Origin: Halichoerus grypus
Taxonomy: Eukaryota > Chordata > Mammalia > Carnivora > Phocidae
DNA length: 64,000 bases
NCBI RefSeq assembly: GCF_964656455.1
Contig: NC_135717.1
Span: 17,626,775 to 17,690,774 of the forward strand
Direction: 5' to 3'
Under the pieces are notes generated by a model, which worked only from the letters and a program-made list of their open reading frames with translations, did no database searches and had not been told where the DNA came from. Both the position numbers and the translations under genes were made by a program. Below, piece by piece: positions 10,145 through 21,399 of the stretch. Each line of letters opens with the position of its first letter. Positions within the stretch are counted from its first letter, which is position 1.

Positions 10145-10310
10145 AAAGGTATGAGTGGATATACTGCCATTTATTTAACCAAACCCCTACTGGGTCGTGT
10201 CCAACTTTTTCCTACTGTAAACTACGAGTTGCCTTGTACATAAGTCATTTGGCAAGGTGCAGATGAGTCTATACGCTCAGTTCTAGAAATGGGTGGCCAG
10301 GTTGAAGGGT
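10145..10310 (-). repeat. Old L1M-type 3' UTR fragment
   Basis: Resembles antisense mammalian L1M 3' sequence: 'ccatttatttaaccaaaccc', 'ttgccttgtacataagtcat', 'tctagaaatgggtggccagg', 'ttgaagggtgaat'. Confidence 0.6.
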
Positions 10311-10639
10311 GAATGGGTTTGGGATTTCTGTAGAATGTTCGGTGTCCCCCAGAGGGCACTGCCACCGGCCCTTCCCCAGCCATGTAGGAGAGAGCTGCTT
10401 CTTGGTGGAGCAAGCAGCTGTCACCAGCTCCCTCGCCCTCTCTGCGTCTCCGGCTCACTTTGTTTAGTATGCTACTTTGCACCAGGGGTTGGGGGGGATA
10501 CGGATAGGTTTCTCACTTGCGTGTATTTGCATAAAGTAACTCTGGAATCAACACCAGACATTAATAAACGTACTGGACCTCCCTCAGCACCCGCTCCCAC
10601 TGGTCTGAGCCATCCTGGTCCCTCGGGTACAGCAGTAAC

Positions 10640-11165
10640 TTCCTAACTGGTGCCCCCACCCACCACAGCCCACTTGGATCCAATTGTTCCCCAGCTCAAC
10701 ACCCACCATCAACTCCCATTTCATTCCAAAATCCTTACAAGCACCCTCAGTTTACCCCTTTGACCTGTCTCCTCCCTCCTCCTGTTCCAGACATGCTGCT
10801 CTCCTTGCTGTTCCCCAAACACACCAGCTCCCGGCCTGGGGGCTGTTCTCTCTGCCCTTAGATGGCCACATGGCTCCTTTCCTCCAAGTTCTGCTCAACT
10901 GACACCATCTCAACTAGGGCTACTCTACCGCACTCCCCTTATCCTGCTCTAGTGTCCCCCGGTAGAGGGCAACACTCTAATGTATTATATAATTTACTGC
11001 CTGGCAAGATCTCTCGTGACCCTCTCTTCCCCACTGGAACTTCAGCGCTAGGAGGGCGGGGATGTTGTCGGGCTGGTTTCGTTCACTCCGGATCCCCCAG
11101 CAGTTAGCGCAGTGCCTGCACATCGTAGGCCCTTCATCAGTATTTGGTGAATGAATGGATGCATG
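10640..11165 (+). repeat. L2 LINE 3' end, about 0.5 kb
   Basis: Sense L2 body: 'tttcattccaaaatccttac', 'gttccccaaacacaccagct', 'ctagtgtcccccggtagagg', 'cagcagttagcgcagtgcct', ending in 'ggtgaatgaatggatgcatg'. Confidence 0.8.
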
Positions 11166-11169
11166 AATG

Positions 11170-12040
11170 CATGAACACATCTCTGGGGACAGCAGTGGGA
11201 ACTGAGTGAACAGAGGCAGGGCAGGAATGAAACTTTTCACTAGGTATGATCCTTTTAGGTCTAGGCAGTAAAAGGAACTAGGCATGGCTGGTGGTCCAGA
11301 CAAAGCCAAAGGAAAATGCAAGGAGAGATCATGCCCATCCACCCAGGTTCCACAGCCCAGGGTTGGGATCCCCTGAGAAGGGCCTGAGGAGGAGTGGCCC
11401 GGCTTGGTTGCCCTGGATTCCCATGCTCGGGAAGGTGGGGGCCCTTGGGAGCCCCCTTGACACCCCACCTTGAGCAGAGCCCTCTTTATGTCCCCAAGGC
11501 AGGTGCCCCAGTCTGGCTCTCTGCTGTTGGCCACCTTCCCTAGAGGGGGTCCTCGACCCTCATTTGTTTACCCCAATGCAGAAATGTGTTCACATGGGGG
11601 TCATCCTATCTGCTGCCAGGGAGTGGGGGGACCCAGAGCCTGGCCCTTTGGCCCCAGAAAGAGGCCTGCGAGGTGCTTGGCAGAGCACGGACCCCTGCTG
11701 CTGGTCCCAGGGAGCTCTGGGCAGCCCCCTGCCTTCCCTTCTCTTCAGTTTTCCAATCTATGAAATAAGCTCTTTAGTGGTTCTTATCTCTTCATGGGTC
11801 ACTGAAGGCTCAGTACCCTCTCCTCTGAAAAAGCTCCCAGTCACCCCGTGCACACTTTTACACGCAACACTGGCGGGGGGTGTCAGGGCCCCAGGGAGCC
11901 CTCAAGAGGTTCCAGATAAGGCCTCTCCCTCCCCTTGGTCCTGCAACACAGAGACTCCAGCAAACATCCTGTTCTGTTCAAAAGGAGGAAGAGAAGGATA
12001 TTCTCCAATCACTTCCTTGCTTCCCCTCCTGGTGCCAACT
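11170..12040. other. Intronic sequence without recognised gene
   Basis: No exon evidence. A frame of 185 codons on the minus strand (11534-10977) runs through the L2 element and is rejected. No RNA gene seen. Confidence 0.5.
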
Positions 12041-12044
12041 CCAG

Positions 12045-12170
12045 CTCCGCCCCTTCTTGCTGTGTGACCTTGGGCAGGCTGTGCCGCTTGCCGAAGCCTC
12101 AGTTTGCCCATCAGTAAAAGGGGGCTGACAATGCCCGTCTAACGTGGGCCTCTGTAAGAATTAAGCCGGC
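12045..12170 (+). repeat. MIR SINE
   Basis: 'ccttcttgctgtgtgacctt', 'gggcaggctgtgccgcttgc', 'cctcagtttgcccatcagta', 'aaagggggctgacaatgccc' follow the sense MIR core. Confidence 0.8.
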
Positions 12171-12324
12171 ACTGGCTGGACGGAGGGGTCTGGGACCATG
12201 GTTCTGTCGTGGATTGGCCGTGACTCTGTACCATCTTGGGGAAGGCTGCACCCTGACTGCACCTTGGTTTTCTACGCTGGAAATGGCGGCTGTCTGGGCT
12301 CGGCTAAATCTCACCCCCTGAACG

Positions 12325-12425
12325 CGCTTGAGCCAGAAGGGACTTTGGAGACCATCTGACCCAGGTCCCACATTTCCCAGGTGGGAAGACTGAGAGGAAG
12401 AGCTGAAGCCTTCCCAAGATCAAGC
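12325..12425 (-). repeat. MIR3-like fragment, antisense
   Basis: 'gggactttggagaccatctg', 'acccaggtcccacatttccc', 'aggtgggaagactgagagg' resemble antisense MIR3. Confidence 0.5.
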
Positions 12426-12429
12426 AGCA

Positions 12430-13015
12430 GAAACTGCAAACGACCTTCTCGCCGCTGCCCTCCCCGCTAGGGGCAGCCTGGGGTTCCCCTTGCTGCGAGG
12501 CTCTGCCTCAGCCTCCCCTCCAGCTGGCGCAGTCTGCCCCTTCCCTGGGGCACATCCTTGGTGGTTATTAATAGCCTGTGACGCTATTCGCCTGCAGCTG
12601 GTGCCCAGAGCTGGAACGGGCTCTCTGCCTCTTTTCGCCCTCCCCAGCCAGACCCTGTGGGGGAAGTAGCAGTCCCGGGCCTCACCCCTCCCCAGCTGCC
12701 TGAGGGCCCAGTGCCTATGGCAGCCCCTGTGGGTGTGGGAGGAGGCAGGAGCCTTGTTGCCTGGGTGAGGCGGGCAGCCCGGCACCCAGGCCGATCAACA
12801 GGAGTGGAGGGCTGAGAGCACAGAGGTGGCCTGCCACTCGCTGACTGGCCCAGGGGCGGTGGCTGGGTGTCCACCAGTGGACAGGTGGTGACCACTGGAG
12901 AGACAGAGGCTCCCTGGAGAAATGAGCCCTTCCCTAGCTATAGCCCTCATCTCTTCCCGAGCCCCTACAGAGGGGGTAGAAGGAGGAAGGAGCCCACATT
13001 CAGGCATTCCTGGGT
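12430..13015. other. GC-rich intronic sequence, no gene recognised
   Basis: Both strands carry 100-120 codon frames of low complexity without domains. They are treated as chance frames in GC-rich sequence. Confidence 0.45.
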
Positions 13016-13017
13016 AA

Positions 13018-13335
13018 TTTCTAGCCATGAAGCTCTGGGTAGGTCACTTACTCTCTCTGTGCCTCCATTCCTCATCAGTAAAATGGGGATAATATGCAGA
13101 TTAAAAGGTTATTAATAATAGCTAACATTTACGAACCACGTAAAATACGGAGTTCTTTATGTATATATAGAGACTCGTTTAAACCTCATGACAATCTTGG
13201 GAGAAGCTATTATTATTCCCATTATGTCCCTTAAAGCTCAGGAAACGGAAACTCAGAGAACGAAAGATTAGCTGACATGCTTGGTGTCACACAGCTAAGA
13301 AGTGGCTTAGAGCTATCTGTCTGGCTCCAGAACGT
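13018..13335. repeat. MIR pair: sense 13018-13105, antisense 13108-13335
   Basis: The sense copy has 'tctgggtaggtcacttactc' and 'cctcatcagtaaaatgggga'. The antisense copy has 'aataatagctaacatttacg', 'cctcatgacaatcttgggag' and 'actcagagaacgaaagatta'. Confidence 0.8.
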
Positions 13336-13337
13336 TC

Positions 13338-13555
13338 AGTAAATATTTGTTGAGCCTCTGCTACGTGCTTGGCACTGTTCTTGTATCTGGAATACATTCA
13401 TGAACCAAACAAACGGACCTGCCCTCAAGGAGCTTCCATCCTAGTTTGGAGGCCGACAATCAGGAAGGTGGCTAAGAGATGTAGGTCAGAGAGTACGAAG
13501 TCCTAGAGGGGAAAACAAAGCAGGGAGAGGTGAGGAAATGTTAGGGATGAGGGGT
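13338..13555 (-). repeat. L2 LINE 3' end, antisense
   Basis: 'cagtaaatatttgttgagcc', 'tgcttggcactgttcttgta', 'ctgccctcaaggagcttcca', 'tcctagtttggaggccgaca' are the antisense L2 3' end. Confidence 0.8.
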
Positions 13556-13559
13556 GAGA

Positions 13560-14225
13560 TCATAGACAGGTGGGTGGTCAGGAAAGGTCCCACTGAGAAG
13601 GCTCCAGGCATGTGGATATGGTGGTGGAAGAGCTTTCATGGCAGAGGCTCTGGAAACAGTGAGGAGGCCACGGCAAGGACCTGGCTTTCACTCGGTGACA
13701 CGCACACCAAACCCCCAACCTGAGCAAACCCTTCCTGAAGCCAACCTGTGTGCCAGGCTCTGGGAGGTGAAGAGACAGCACGAACCTGACCTAGCTTACC
13801 CTTAAGAGACTTGGAGTCCAGCCCCCCACAGCAATTCCACCACTGCCCTAGGCATGTGGCTGTGGAGGAAGGGGGTGAGGGAAGCCTTAGAAGCTTCTGG
13901 AAAAGTTCCGTGGGCCTGCACTGCAGATTCCTCTGTATTGCAGGGCTCGCCTGTCACGGCCCCATGTGAGCAGAGGTGTGGGAGCAGGAAAGCTGGGTGA
14001 CATGTCCAGAATTGCAGCCAGAGCCCAGGTTAGGTTCTGTTGGGTCCTTCTGGCCGGCTTTGCCCTGTGAACTGTGTGTGAATGGTGGAAAAGTCGGCAG
14101 AATGTTCTCTGAATCCTAGATATGGAAGCTCGAGTAAAGACCTTCACCTCTGAGTCTCCATTTTTTTTTTTTTTTTTACCTGTAAAAGTGGCACTCCCAT
14201 TCCCTTTCTGCTCAGGGCTTGTGGG
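13560..14225. other. Intronic sequence, continuing L2-like remnant then unassigned
   Basis: The first 150 bases may continue the antisense L2. A T homopolymer (about 17) lies at 14161-14177. No gene seen. Confidence 0.45.
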
Positions 14226-14227
14226 AC

Positions 14228-14425
14228 TAACATTAACAACAAACCTTTAGTGGGGTACTCAGTGCCGTTCACATCACTTTACGAATATTCATTCACTTAA
14301 TCCTCAGAATGACCTTACAAGGCAGGTACTAGCACCATCCCTTTTTGTAGATGAGAGATCCGAGGCACAGAGAGGTTAAGCACCTTGCCCAAAGTCACAC
14401 AGCAGGGTCTAGAGGTCGTGCTTTT
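14228..14425 (-). repeat. MIR SINE, near full length, antisense
   Basis: 'cattcacttaatcctcagaa', 'tgaccttacaaggcaggtac', 'gaggcacagagaggttaagc', 'accttgcccaaagtcacac' give a well preserved antisense MIR. Confidence 0.88.
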
Positions 14426-14804
14426 TGCCACTAAAATATGTTAACTGGGGGCCTTGCTGCCCCTCCTGGAGACAGTTGGGGTCGGGGCCGGCAGATGGGA
14501 AGATCTCCCTCCAGGGCAGTGGGCCCTGGCTAGGGAGAGGGAAGTCTTCCTGCTGTGATGGGGGCTGGGGGTGCTGGGGTGGGGATTTGTGCAGCCTCTC
14601 TGGGGCCTGACCAGGAGGAGGATGAGGAGGCTCTGTCCTGCCCAGCCTCCACGCCGGTCCCTCAGGGCCATCCCAACAACCAGAGGCAGTTGGAACATTC
14701 TGTGGCTGGAGTCGCAGGGGAGGAGAGCTGGTGCAGCAGGGAATCGCCGTGGCTTCCTCCCGCCCGGACCAGCTCATTTGCATACCCCGCAGGGTGTGGC
14801 AGAA

Positions 14805-15012
14805 GCGACAGAGCAAACACTGAAGTGGCAGGCACTGCTGAAGTGCTTTACTTGTAACAGTCCTCGCCAAAACTCTAGACGGTAGGGGCTCTTATCACCC
14901 CCATAACTGCATCAGAAGAAACTGAGGCACAGGACAACTGCCCTGTCCAAGGTCACATGGCTAGGGACCGGTACAGGTGGGATCCGAACCCAGGCAGTTC
15001 AACGCCGGTTTC
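14805..15012 (-). repeat. MIR SINE, antisense
   Basis: 'ggcactgctgaagtgcttta', 'cttatcacccccataactgc', 'aaactgaggcacaggacaac' and 'gatccgaacccaggcagttc' follow antisense MIR. Confidence 0.75.
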
Positions 15013-15014
15013 AC

Positions 15015-15740
15015 TTTGGTGGCTCACAGCGGTGGGCAGTCAGAATCCTCCCTCTGGGTTAATGTAGTGCTGTTCTCAGCACTAAATGAGAAAGCAGTGC
15101 CCAGTGTCCGGCAGGGAGCACTTGACATTGAAAAACGTTCCACTGCTTCCTCCCAACTCTGATATTCTGCGGCTCCCCAAGTGGGGGCTGAGCTGGGAAT
15201 CTGGACCTGTTCTCTCTCCAGACTGAAGCCCAACTATGGCAGGGAGAGAGGAGGGGCTCTAACTGGACCCTTCAGGCCTACTGCTGTTGCTTCCTGTGGC
15301 CAGAAAGGGGGCTGAGGGGAGCAGGGGAGGGAGTGGGTGGTTTGGGTAAGACTCGGGATCCTTTGGAGATGCTGCTCCTGGCTCTGGCCTGATGCCCAGC
15401 CGCCTGGGGAACTCACTCAGCAGACACAGGCAGGTGCCTCACCTAGAAAGCAGAGGTGGGAAGGAGGGCCTCAACTACAGAACTCTGGCTAAGCTGCCCT
15501 GGATCCCACCCCGAGAGCCACAGCGCCAGGTTCTGGAAGGGCCTTCTCAGGCTCGAACCCCACCCCACCCCACCCATAGCAGGGTCATGCTTCACGCTCT
15601 TAAGCACCACACAGTACGGGCTCTCCAACACTCTCTTCCCCTTTCATGGGGACAGCAGAAGCCCTGTGGTCTCCCCGGACTGGCTATGGGGAAACTGAGG
15701 TGGCGTTACCACCAAGGCTTAGTGGCCTGCTTGCCAATGC
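15015..15740. other. Intronic sequence without recognised gene
   Basis: No exon or RNA gene recognised. There is a short (CCCA)n-like tract near 15560-15578. Frames of 60-124 codons have no domain content. Confidence 0.45.
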
Positions 15741-15744
15741 CCCT

Positions 15745-15985
15745 TTTAATAAGAGCCAATAGTTAATTGAGCACTTTTTATGTGCCAGACCCTTTCCTAA
15801 GCCCTCTTCATGCTTTAGCTCACTGACTCCCCTGGATGACCTTGAGGTAGGTATTATCTTTGTTTTCCAAAGAAGTAAACTGAAGCACATCAAGGATAAG
15901 TAACTTACTCAAGGTCACACGGCAGCTAAGTGGGAAATCCTGGCAGAGTCCAGAGCCTGGGATCTCAAGCATGGTGCTCTGCTAT
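15745..15985 (-). repeat. MIR SINE, near full length, antisense
   Basis: 'gagcactttttatgtgccag', 'ttgaggtaggtattatcttt', 'cttactcaaggtcacacggc' and 'gagcctgggatctcaagcat' mark a long antisense MIR. Confidence 0.82.
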
Positions 15986-15989
15986 GTCC

Positions 15990-18955
15990 CTTGACCTCGG
16001 GCTGCTATAGATCTTCATCCAGGAGGATGGCACATTCCCTTCCAGGGCCATGCCCAGTGGCTGGGGCCCAGTGCTGGCCCCTGGCCCCCGGCCCAGCCAC
16101 TTGGCAACACCCGTTGGTTTCATTAATGTTTAGGGAATGTCAATAGTTTTGAGTGACTCCTGCATCTAGGCCCCTACCTCTCCTGCCTGACCAAAACTTA
16201 GAGCGCCTTGAACTCAGTCCTAGAAAGTTAGAGCAAGGAGGAAGCTTATAGCAGAGAGAACCTCAGGTCCAATTCCTCTCTGGACACATGGGTGAACTGA
16301 GGTCCAGACAGCAGCCCTCCCTCAAGAGTCCTCAGCAGTGCCTGGGCCTAGGGCCTTGGACTTCTGCTCCTGAGCAAGCAGGACAATTAAAAAGGTTTTG
16401 GTAGTTGAATCCTTCTAGCACAATGAGAGGTCACAGGCCGGAGCCCAGAGTAAAGGTGGGGCCAGGCTGGGATGTTCTGGCTACAGGGATTCGGGTTCAC
16501 TTCCCCACTTAGCCCCGGAGGGATACTGCTCTGTGCCTGTCCTAACTTGGCCATGGTGGAGGCAAGGAACACCCACGTGTGCAAAACACATACAGACGGA
16601 GGTCACACGCTGAGCAAACATTTTCTGGCCTCCGCCCTGGGCTTGCAAAGCCAGATGCCTGCAGGAGGGGCCAGCAGGTCACGTAAATGAGTGAGCAGGC
16701 CAGGGGAGGCCCCGGGTGGGCTGGAGGGCAAGTGCCCTTAAAGAAGGAGGTGATTCTTCGGCTTTGGCCTGGGGATGCCACGTCATCTGATTCAAGAAGA
16801 TCCAAAAATCAGAACTCGCCTGTGAAATCGTATGTTGTTTTCAACACTGGCAACAAACGCAAACACGAGAAAACGCTATTTGGATCACCAGAACGCGTCT
16901 AGAAGCTGTATTTTACACAGGTGCTGTACAATGCGCTGGCCTCTAGGATGGACAAGCCACCGCAGCGTGGACAAGACAGACCTGGGGTTTCGTGTCCTGG
17001 AGCCCAGGGTCTAGATGTGGAGACAAGGTCTCCCAGCACATGAGGACACGGGCTACTGTCTCCAAGCCAACCATCAGCCAGTCCAACTCAGCTCTGCTCT
17101 CTGGGTCAGGCCATTTCAGGTCAAAAGGGAAGTTGGAGGCAGAAGGCTGCTCCTGAGCCATCCTATGGCCGGGCTTCTCAGGTTGAGGGACCAGCCCCAA
17201 AGGAGGGAGGGAATCAGAGGACACAGAGGAGAGGAGCCAGAAGTAGAAGATGGTGAGTGAGGAGCGAGCTGACGGCTGAGAGGCACGGGTTAGGGGCACG
17301 CCACAAAGGGTTTGGACTTGTGCTTTATTCCAGACTCAGTGGGGAGCCACTGCAGGTTAATGAGGAGGGGAGATCTTACTTCCGGTCCCCCTCTGGCCTT
17401 TTGATGGTTTTCCCTAGTCACAGTGACTCAAATCTCTGGATTTGGCCTCTCACTCCACTCCCTTGCCTGTGGGTCATATGATAAGGCCCTGGGCTCCTGG
17501 GAACCCATTGGAAATGAACTCCTTCAGAGAGGGAGAGGATACACCTGGGTGCTCCTCGTGGCCCAACTGTGATCTACATACTGCAGAGTGAGTGGCTCAC
17601 TCTCTGTCATTTTCTCTGGGAGATGCCACATGCTTGTCCAAGGTCACCCAGTCTTCAGAGCAGCGGGGCTGAGGGTGGCTGCCTCAGCTGTCCTTGAATT
17701 TGCAGGAGGGGCTGCCAGAGGTCTGGCCGGAAGCACCCCCAACCTCTTCTCCTTGGTCACATCCTCTCCCGTGGGTCAATGCCAGCAGAAGGTGGGGGGG
17801 GGCACCTGGTATTGGGAATGGGGGAGTAGAGGGATCAGCCACCCAGGCTCAGGGCCCCCAAGTCTACAGCAAGAGGAGGACCAGGTGCTTCAGGTGTGGG
17901 GTCAGGACTGGTCAGCTGGACCTGACCAGGCCTACCTCCACTGGCCCAACAGCGAGTGGCCTGGGCAAACTGAGAGCAGCCCAGGGTCTTCTGACCCGGA
18001 GAGATCAGGAAAGGGGATCGGGATGATGTGGGGAGAAAAGCCCCTGACTCCAGTGCCTGGCACATCACAAACACTACCTAAAGCTTTGTTAAATAAATAA
18101 ATGAACAAAGGACTCCCAGTGGGGCTACCTGTACCAAGTCCTGCCTTCCCCAGCATCACTGCTTGCCTGCAGAGGGCTCAGAGAGAAGAGACTGGGGGAA
18201 CCCCAGCAGCCCAGAGTGTTCCTTCAGCACGGTCCAGCCCCTTCTCGGGATCTCTGATCCAGAACTTCAGGGTACAACATCCCCTGGGTGCTTGTCTTCC
18301 CATGAGCTGCGGGGCCTGGGGTTTGGGACCTCACTGAGGGCCGGCCTGGGTTACTGCTGTGTTTAGCCTGGAAAGCTAAAGCAAGGACCTAGAATGGTCC
18401 CTTGGTTGTCCAGGACACACGGATCCAACCTGAGGTTTGGCCCTGGGTATTATGGAGATCAGGAGGAGAAGGGAAGGTCTTGGGATTGCTGGCCCCAGGG
18501 CACACGGGGACAGAAAGGTGCCCTGACCTGAAATGGCTTCTTCGTCCAGACTACCTCTCCTCCCCAGAAATCACTGCCTCACTTTGGAAAGAGCTTGTTC
18601 CCTCCTGCAAAACATACAAAGTATGACTTGGGGGAAGCCCCTCCCTGTGGCCTGGGCCGGGGGGGCAATGGAATTGCAGAGAAAATATAGGATTCCCACC
18701 CATTCTCTCAAACACACCCCTTCCCTGCCCTCTCACAGACAAAGACACACACCCAAAACCTCAGCCATCACCCTAGGGCCACATGCCACAGACCCCCTCA
18801 CCTGTGGACATCCCCAAATCTTCCCTTCCCAGGGGGGACTTCACTTGAGAACTCAGCCTGGCCTGGGGGGGAGGGGTAAATCTACTCCAAGGACTGAGAG
18901 TCCAACAGCTCCAGGCTCACAGTTTTGGGAGGGGCGGGGGGAGACTCTCCACCCT
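15990..18955. other. Long repeat-poor part of SBK1 intron 1
   Basis: About 3 kb with only weak MIR-like remnants (for example 16245-16325) and no Can-SINE, unlike the rest of the intron. No frame carries recognisable domains. Being close to the promoter and poor in repeats, it is where intronic regulatory sequence would be expected, but no element can be named from one sequence. Confidence 0.4.
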
Positions 18956-19202
18956 CTTCCCCCCTCTCTATGGCACAAGGGGCTCTACCACTACTCCCCC
19001 CGTGGGGCCCGGGAGCAGCGCCCAAACCCCAGGGCTAGGGTGTGAGGTGGGGGAAGGGAGAGGAGGAGGGGGCGGCTCCTCCGAGCGAGACACAAAGAGA
19101 CGTCCTTCAGCCTCGGCTCCATGGCGACGCTGGGGAGGGGGCAGTGTGCACCCAATACTTCCTTCCCCACCTGCAGGGTTAGGGACCTCGGCGGCCACTC
19201 AC

Positions 19203-20000
19203 CTGGGCCCGGCTTACCTGGGCTGGGGCCGCGGGGACGCCGCGGCAGGGGGCCTGGGCGCCGTCTCGGTTTCCGTCAGCCCGGCCCGGGGGGGCTCAGG
19301 GCGCCACAACCATAGGCTGGGATGCGAAGGGCGCCGCGAGGGGCTCAGTCGCCCGGGTCCTGGAGCTTTGAGGGGGCCCCGAGGCCTCTTGCTGGTGAGG
19401 GGTAGCTCTCGCACTGTCCTCAGTTCCCTAGATTTGGGGTTCCTGTGTACCGGAATTGGGGGGTCTAGGAACCCCCTGATCTAGGGGCGTTCTGAGCTGG
19501 GTCTTCGTGTCTTGAGGTGTGGAGTTGTAATGACCAGGTTCTTGACGGGGGGGTGTCCCAGCAATCCCGGACGGGGGGTCACTGCGTTCTAGGTCTTGGG
19601 GGGGCCCAGATTGAAGAGGGGTAGTCTTAGCCGTACCGTAGGGAGGTCACTGTCTTCTGAATACGGAGGAAGTCTCCGCTTTCCCCAGCTGGGGAGTCGC
19701 TCTCTGTTGGATCTGGAGGGGTCTCCCGCTTTCTTGGGGGTCTCTGGGTCCTGGATGTGGTGGGGGGTATCCCCGCGCTCCCCGGCTGCGGGGGCTTGCT
19801 GAGTCCCGGCCACCGGCAGGAACTGGGAGGAAGCCCCTCAGCCGCTGGGGGGCTCCGTTGCCGCCGCTACGAGCAGCCCGGCCCTGAGGTCCCGAACCCC
19901 GGCCTGGTCCGGGCTCTGACTGCGGCTCCGGCTCGCGATCCGCCAGTTGCTCGGGCCCCGGCCCCGGCGCCCGCCCGGGCAGCGCTCCATCGCTGCATCG
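19203..20000 (-). other. SBK1: Candidate SBK1 non-coding exon 1 (3' boundary only)
   Basis: Two consensus donors lie 15 bases apart on the minus strand: CCCAG followed by GTAAGC (exon end at 19218) and CCCAG followed by GTGAGT (exon end at 19203). Either would join the CpG island to the acceptor at 1228-1227. The upstream boundary (the transcription start) is a guess; the true exon may begin anywhere in the island. Confidence 0.5.
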
Positions 20001-20109
20001 CGGCTCCGCCCTCTGGCCCGCGCGCACCTGCCCGCCTGGCCCGCGGCTCCGCCCTCCGGCTCGCGCGCCGCCGCCCGCCCCTTTGTCCGCCCCGCTTGGC
20101 GCGCGCTCT

Positions 20110-20121
20110 CGCGCACGCGCA
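20110..20121. promoter_or_regulatory. NRF1-type site CGCGCACGCGCA
   Basis: A perfect match to the NRF1 consensus YGCGCAYGCGCR in the densest part of the CpG island. NRF1 sites are common near the start sites of TATA-less CpG promoters, which supports placing the promoter core here. Confidence 0.55.
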
Positions 20122-20324
20122 CTCACCACGGCGCGCGCTCGCCCTCCCGCCGCGCCCTCCCGCCGCGCGCCGCGGGGCGCAGATTCTCCCCGCGCAGAAG
20201 GAGCGGCGCGCGGCGCCCCCACCCCGCCTTCCGGCCGCGCTGGGTCCTAGCGCCCGTGGGCTCCCGCTCCATCTTCCCACCCCCGTCTTTTCTAGGTCAG
20301 AGCCCACGAGGGGGCGAGAACGAG

Positions 20325-20868
20325 GTTAGGGAGGACTCGGGGGAGTCTGAGAGGGTCACCTGGTCCAGCCTCCTGGCCCCTTCGGGACCAGACTGCCCCA
20401 GACTGTCCCAGTCTGTTCTTGTGGGGCGGAGCATGTGTCTGTTCCAAGGAGGGAAACAGCCAAGCTCTGCTCTGCAATCCCGTGTGCATTCATTCATCCG
20501 TCAGTCTGTCCTGTCTGTCCGCTCATCCATCCATCCATCCATCCATTCTATTTTGAGCGAGAATTCGGAGAACTACCAGTCTACTCAGGGAAGAGGTCGT
20601 GACCTGGGGCCTTGGGGGCCGCGCGTGACCAGACTAGGTCGCTTTTTGTGACCCCCGCTATGAACAGTGACTAGTCGTGGGATGCAGCTGATCTGCACAG
20701 TGCTCACCAGAGAGAAGAGAGGAAAGGGGATTCCGAACAGAGAGAGCAGCGTGTGCAAAGACACTACCTGGATGTTAGAAAGGAGCATTGTCTGATGCTG
20801 ATGTTTGGTGGCCTAGAAGGAAGCGGGGGAGATGAGGGTGGAGATGAGATAGAGACCACTCATCCTCC
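20325..20868. other. Right shoulder of the promoter region and start of intergenic DNA
   Basis: CpG density drops off after 20.32 kb. A short (ATCC)n run lies inside. No gene recognised on either strand. Confidence 0.5.
20524..20547. repeat. (ATCC)n microsatellite, about 6 units
   Basis: A short perfect tetranucleotide run immediately right of the CpG island. Confidence 0.9.
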
Positions 20869-20869
20869 C

Positions 20870-21040
20870 AGGCCCTATTCCCCCTCTTTCTCAGACTCCT
20901 CCATGAAGCCCCAGCCGCACTGTTTCATTAACAAAAAAGCCCCCAACACACCCAGCACCTTCCCTATTTCTTCTTTGTTCAGGCTGTTTTCTCCACCTAG
21001 CATACTCTTCCCAACCACCCTGACTGCATCTAGATAATTT
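20870..21040 (+). repeat. L2 fragment (probable)
   Basis: 'tccatgaagccccagccgca', 'cagcaccttccctatttctt' and 'gactgcatctagataatttt' resemble the L2 3' body. Confidence 0.5.
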
Positions 21041-21399
21041 TGAACAAGGGATGGCAGACTCATGTATCTATAGATCACACAAATTAGTGACAAGGGTCAG
21101 GTGTCAGGTGATAGGAAGTGGTGAGATGAGGCAAACTGGAGCATCGTGGGCCTGGACAGGACAGATGATCTTTCAAGAGAAGCAGGAAATCCATATTCTA
21201 ACGTAGCGTCTTCCAATTTTTCTGTATTTGAAACCAATCCCCAAGTTCGGAAATAGTGAATGGGCCAAATGAAATGTGCTTTGGGGCCAAATCTAGACCA
21301 TGGGCCATCATTTTGGAAACTCTGCTTCTGAGAATATTGTCTAAGTCCCCAGCTTTTCTCCCTCCTGCTTCTGTCTAGATGCTTTTGTTCTAGAATCCA

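Larger units (their letters stand above)
1227..19202 (-). other. SBK1: SBK1 intron 1 (inferred)
   Basis: The intron is bounded by the acceptor at 1228-1227 and by the best minus-strand donor (GTGAGT at 19202-19197) at the edge of the CpG island. It contains five Can-SINEs, many MIR and L2 copies, an AC microsatellite and no convincing exon. Short additional untranslated exons cannot be excluded. The donor choice is an inference from sequence only. Confidence 0.6.
18955..20320 (-). promoter_or_regulatory. SBK1: CpG island, inferred SBK1 promoter
   Basis: CpG density rises sharply from about 18.95 kb and peaks at 19.83-20.29 kb, where the sequence is mostly G and C with CpG about as common as GpC. 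GC-box-like 'ccgcccctttgtccgcccc' lies near 20076, and a perfect NRF1-type palindrome at 20110-20121. Minus-strand donors at the left margin point leftward toward the SBK1 coding exon. The transcription start cannot be placed exactly; 19.9-20.25 kb is most likely. A divergent non-coding transcript toward the right is possible, as at many CpG promoters. Long frames on both strands here are a by-product of GC content. Confidence 0.8.

Noticed and set aside
10977..11534. 185-codon minus-strand frame
   Set aside because: Reads through the antisense of an L2 element; no recognisable protein.
19757..20329. 190-codon plus-strand frame and a 191-codon minus-strand frame (20222-19647) in the CpG island
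   Set aside because: Arg/Ala/Pro/Gly-rich low-complexity translations on both strands, as expected when GC-rich DNA lacks stop codons. No domains and no splice context.
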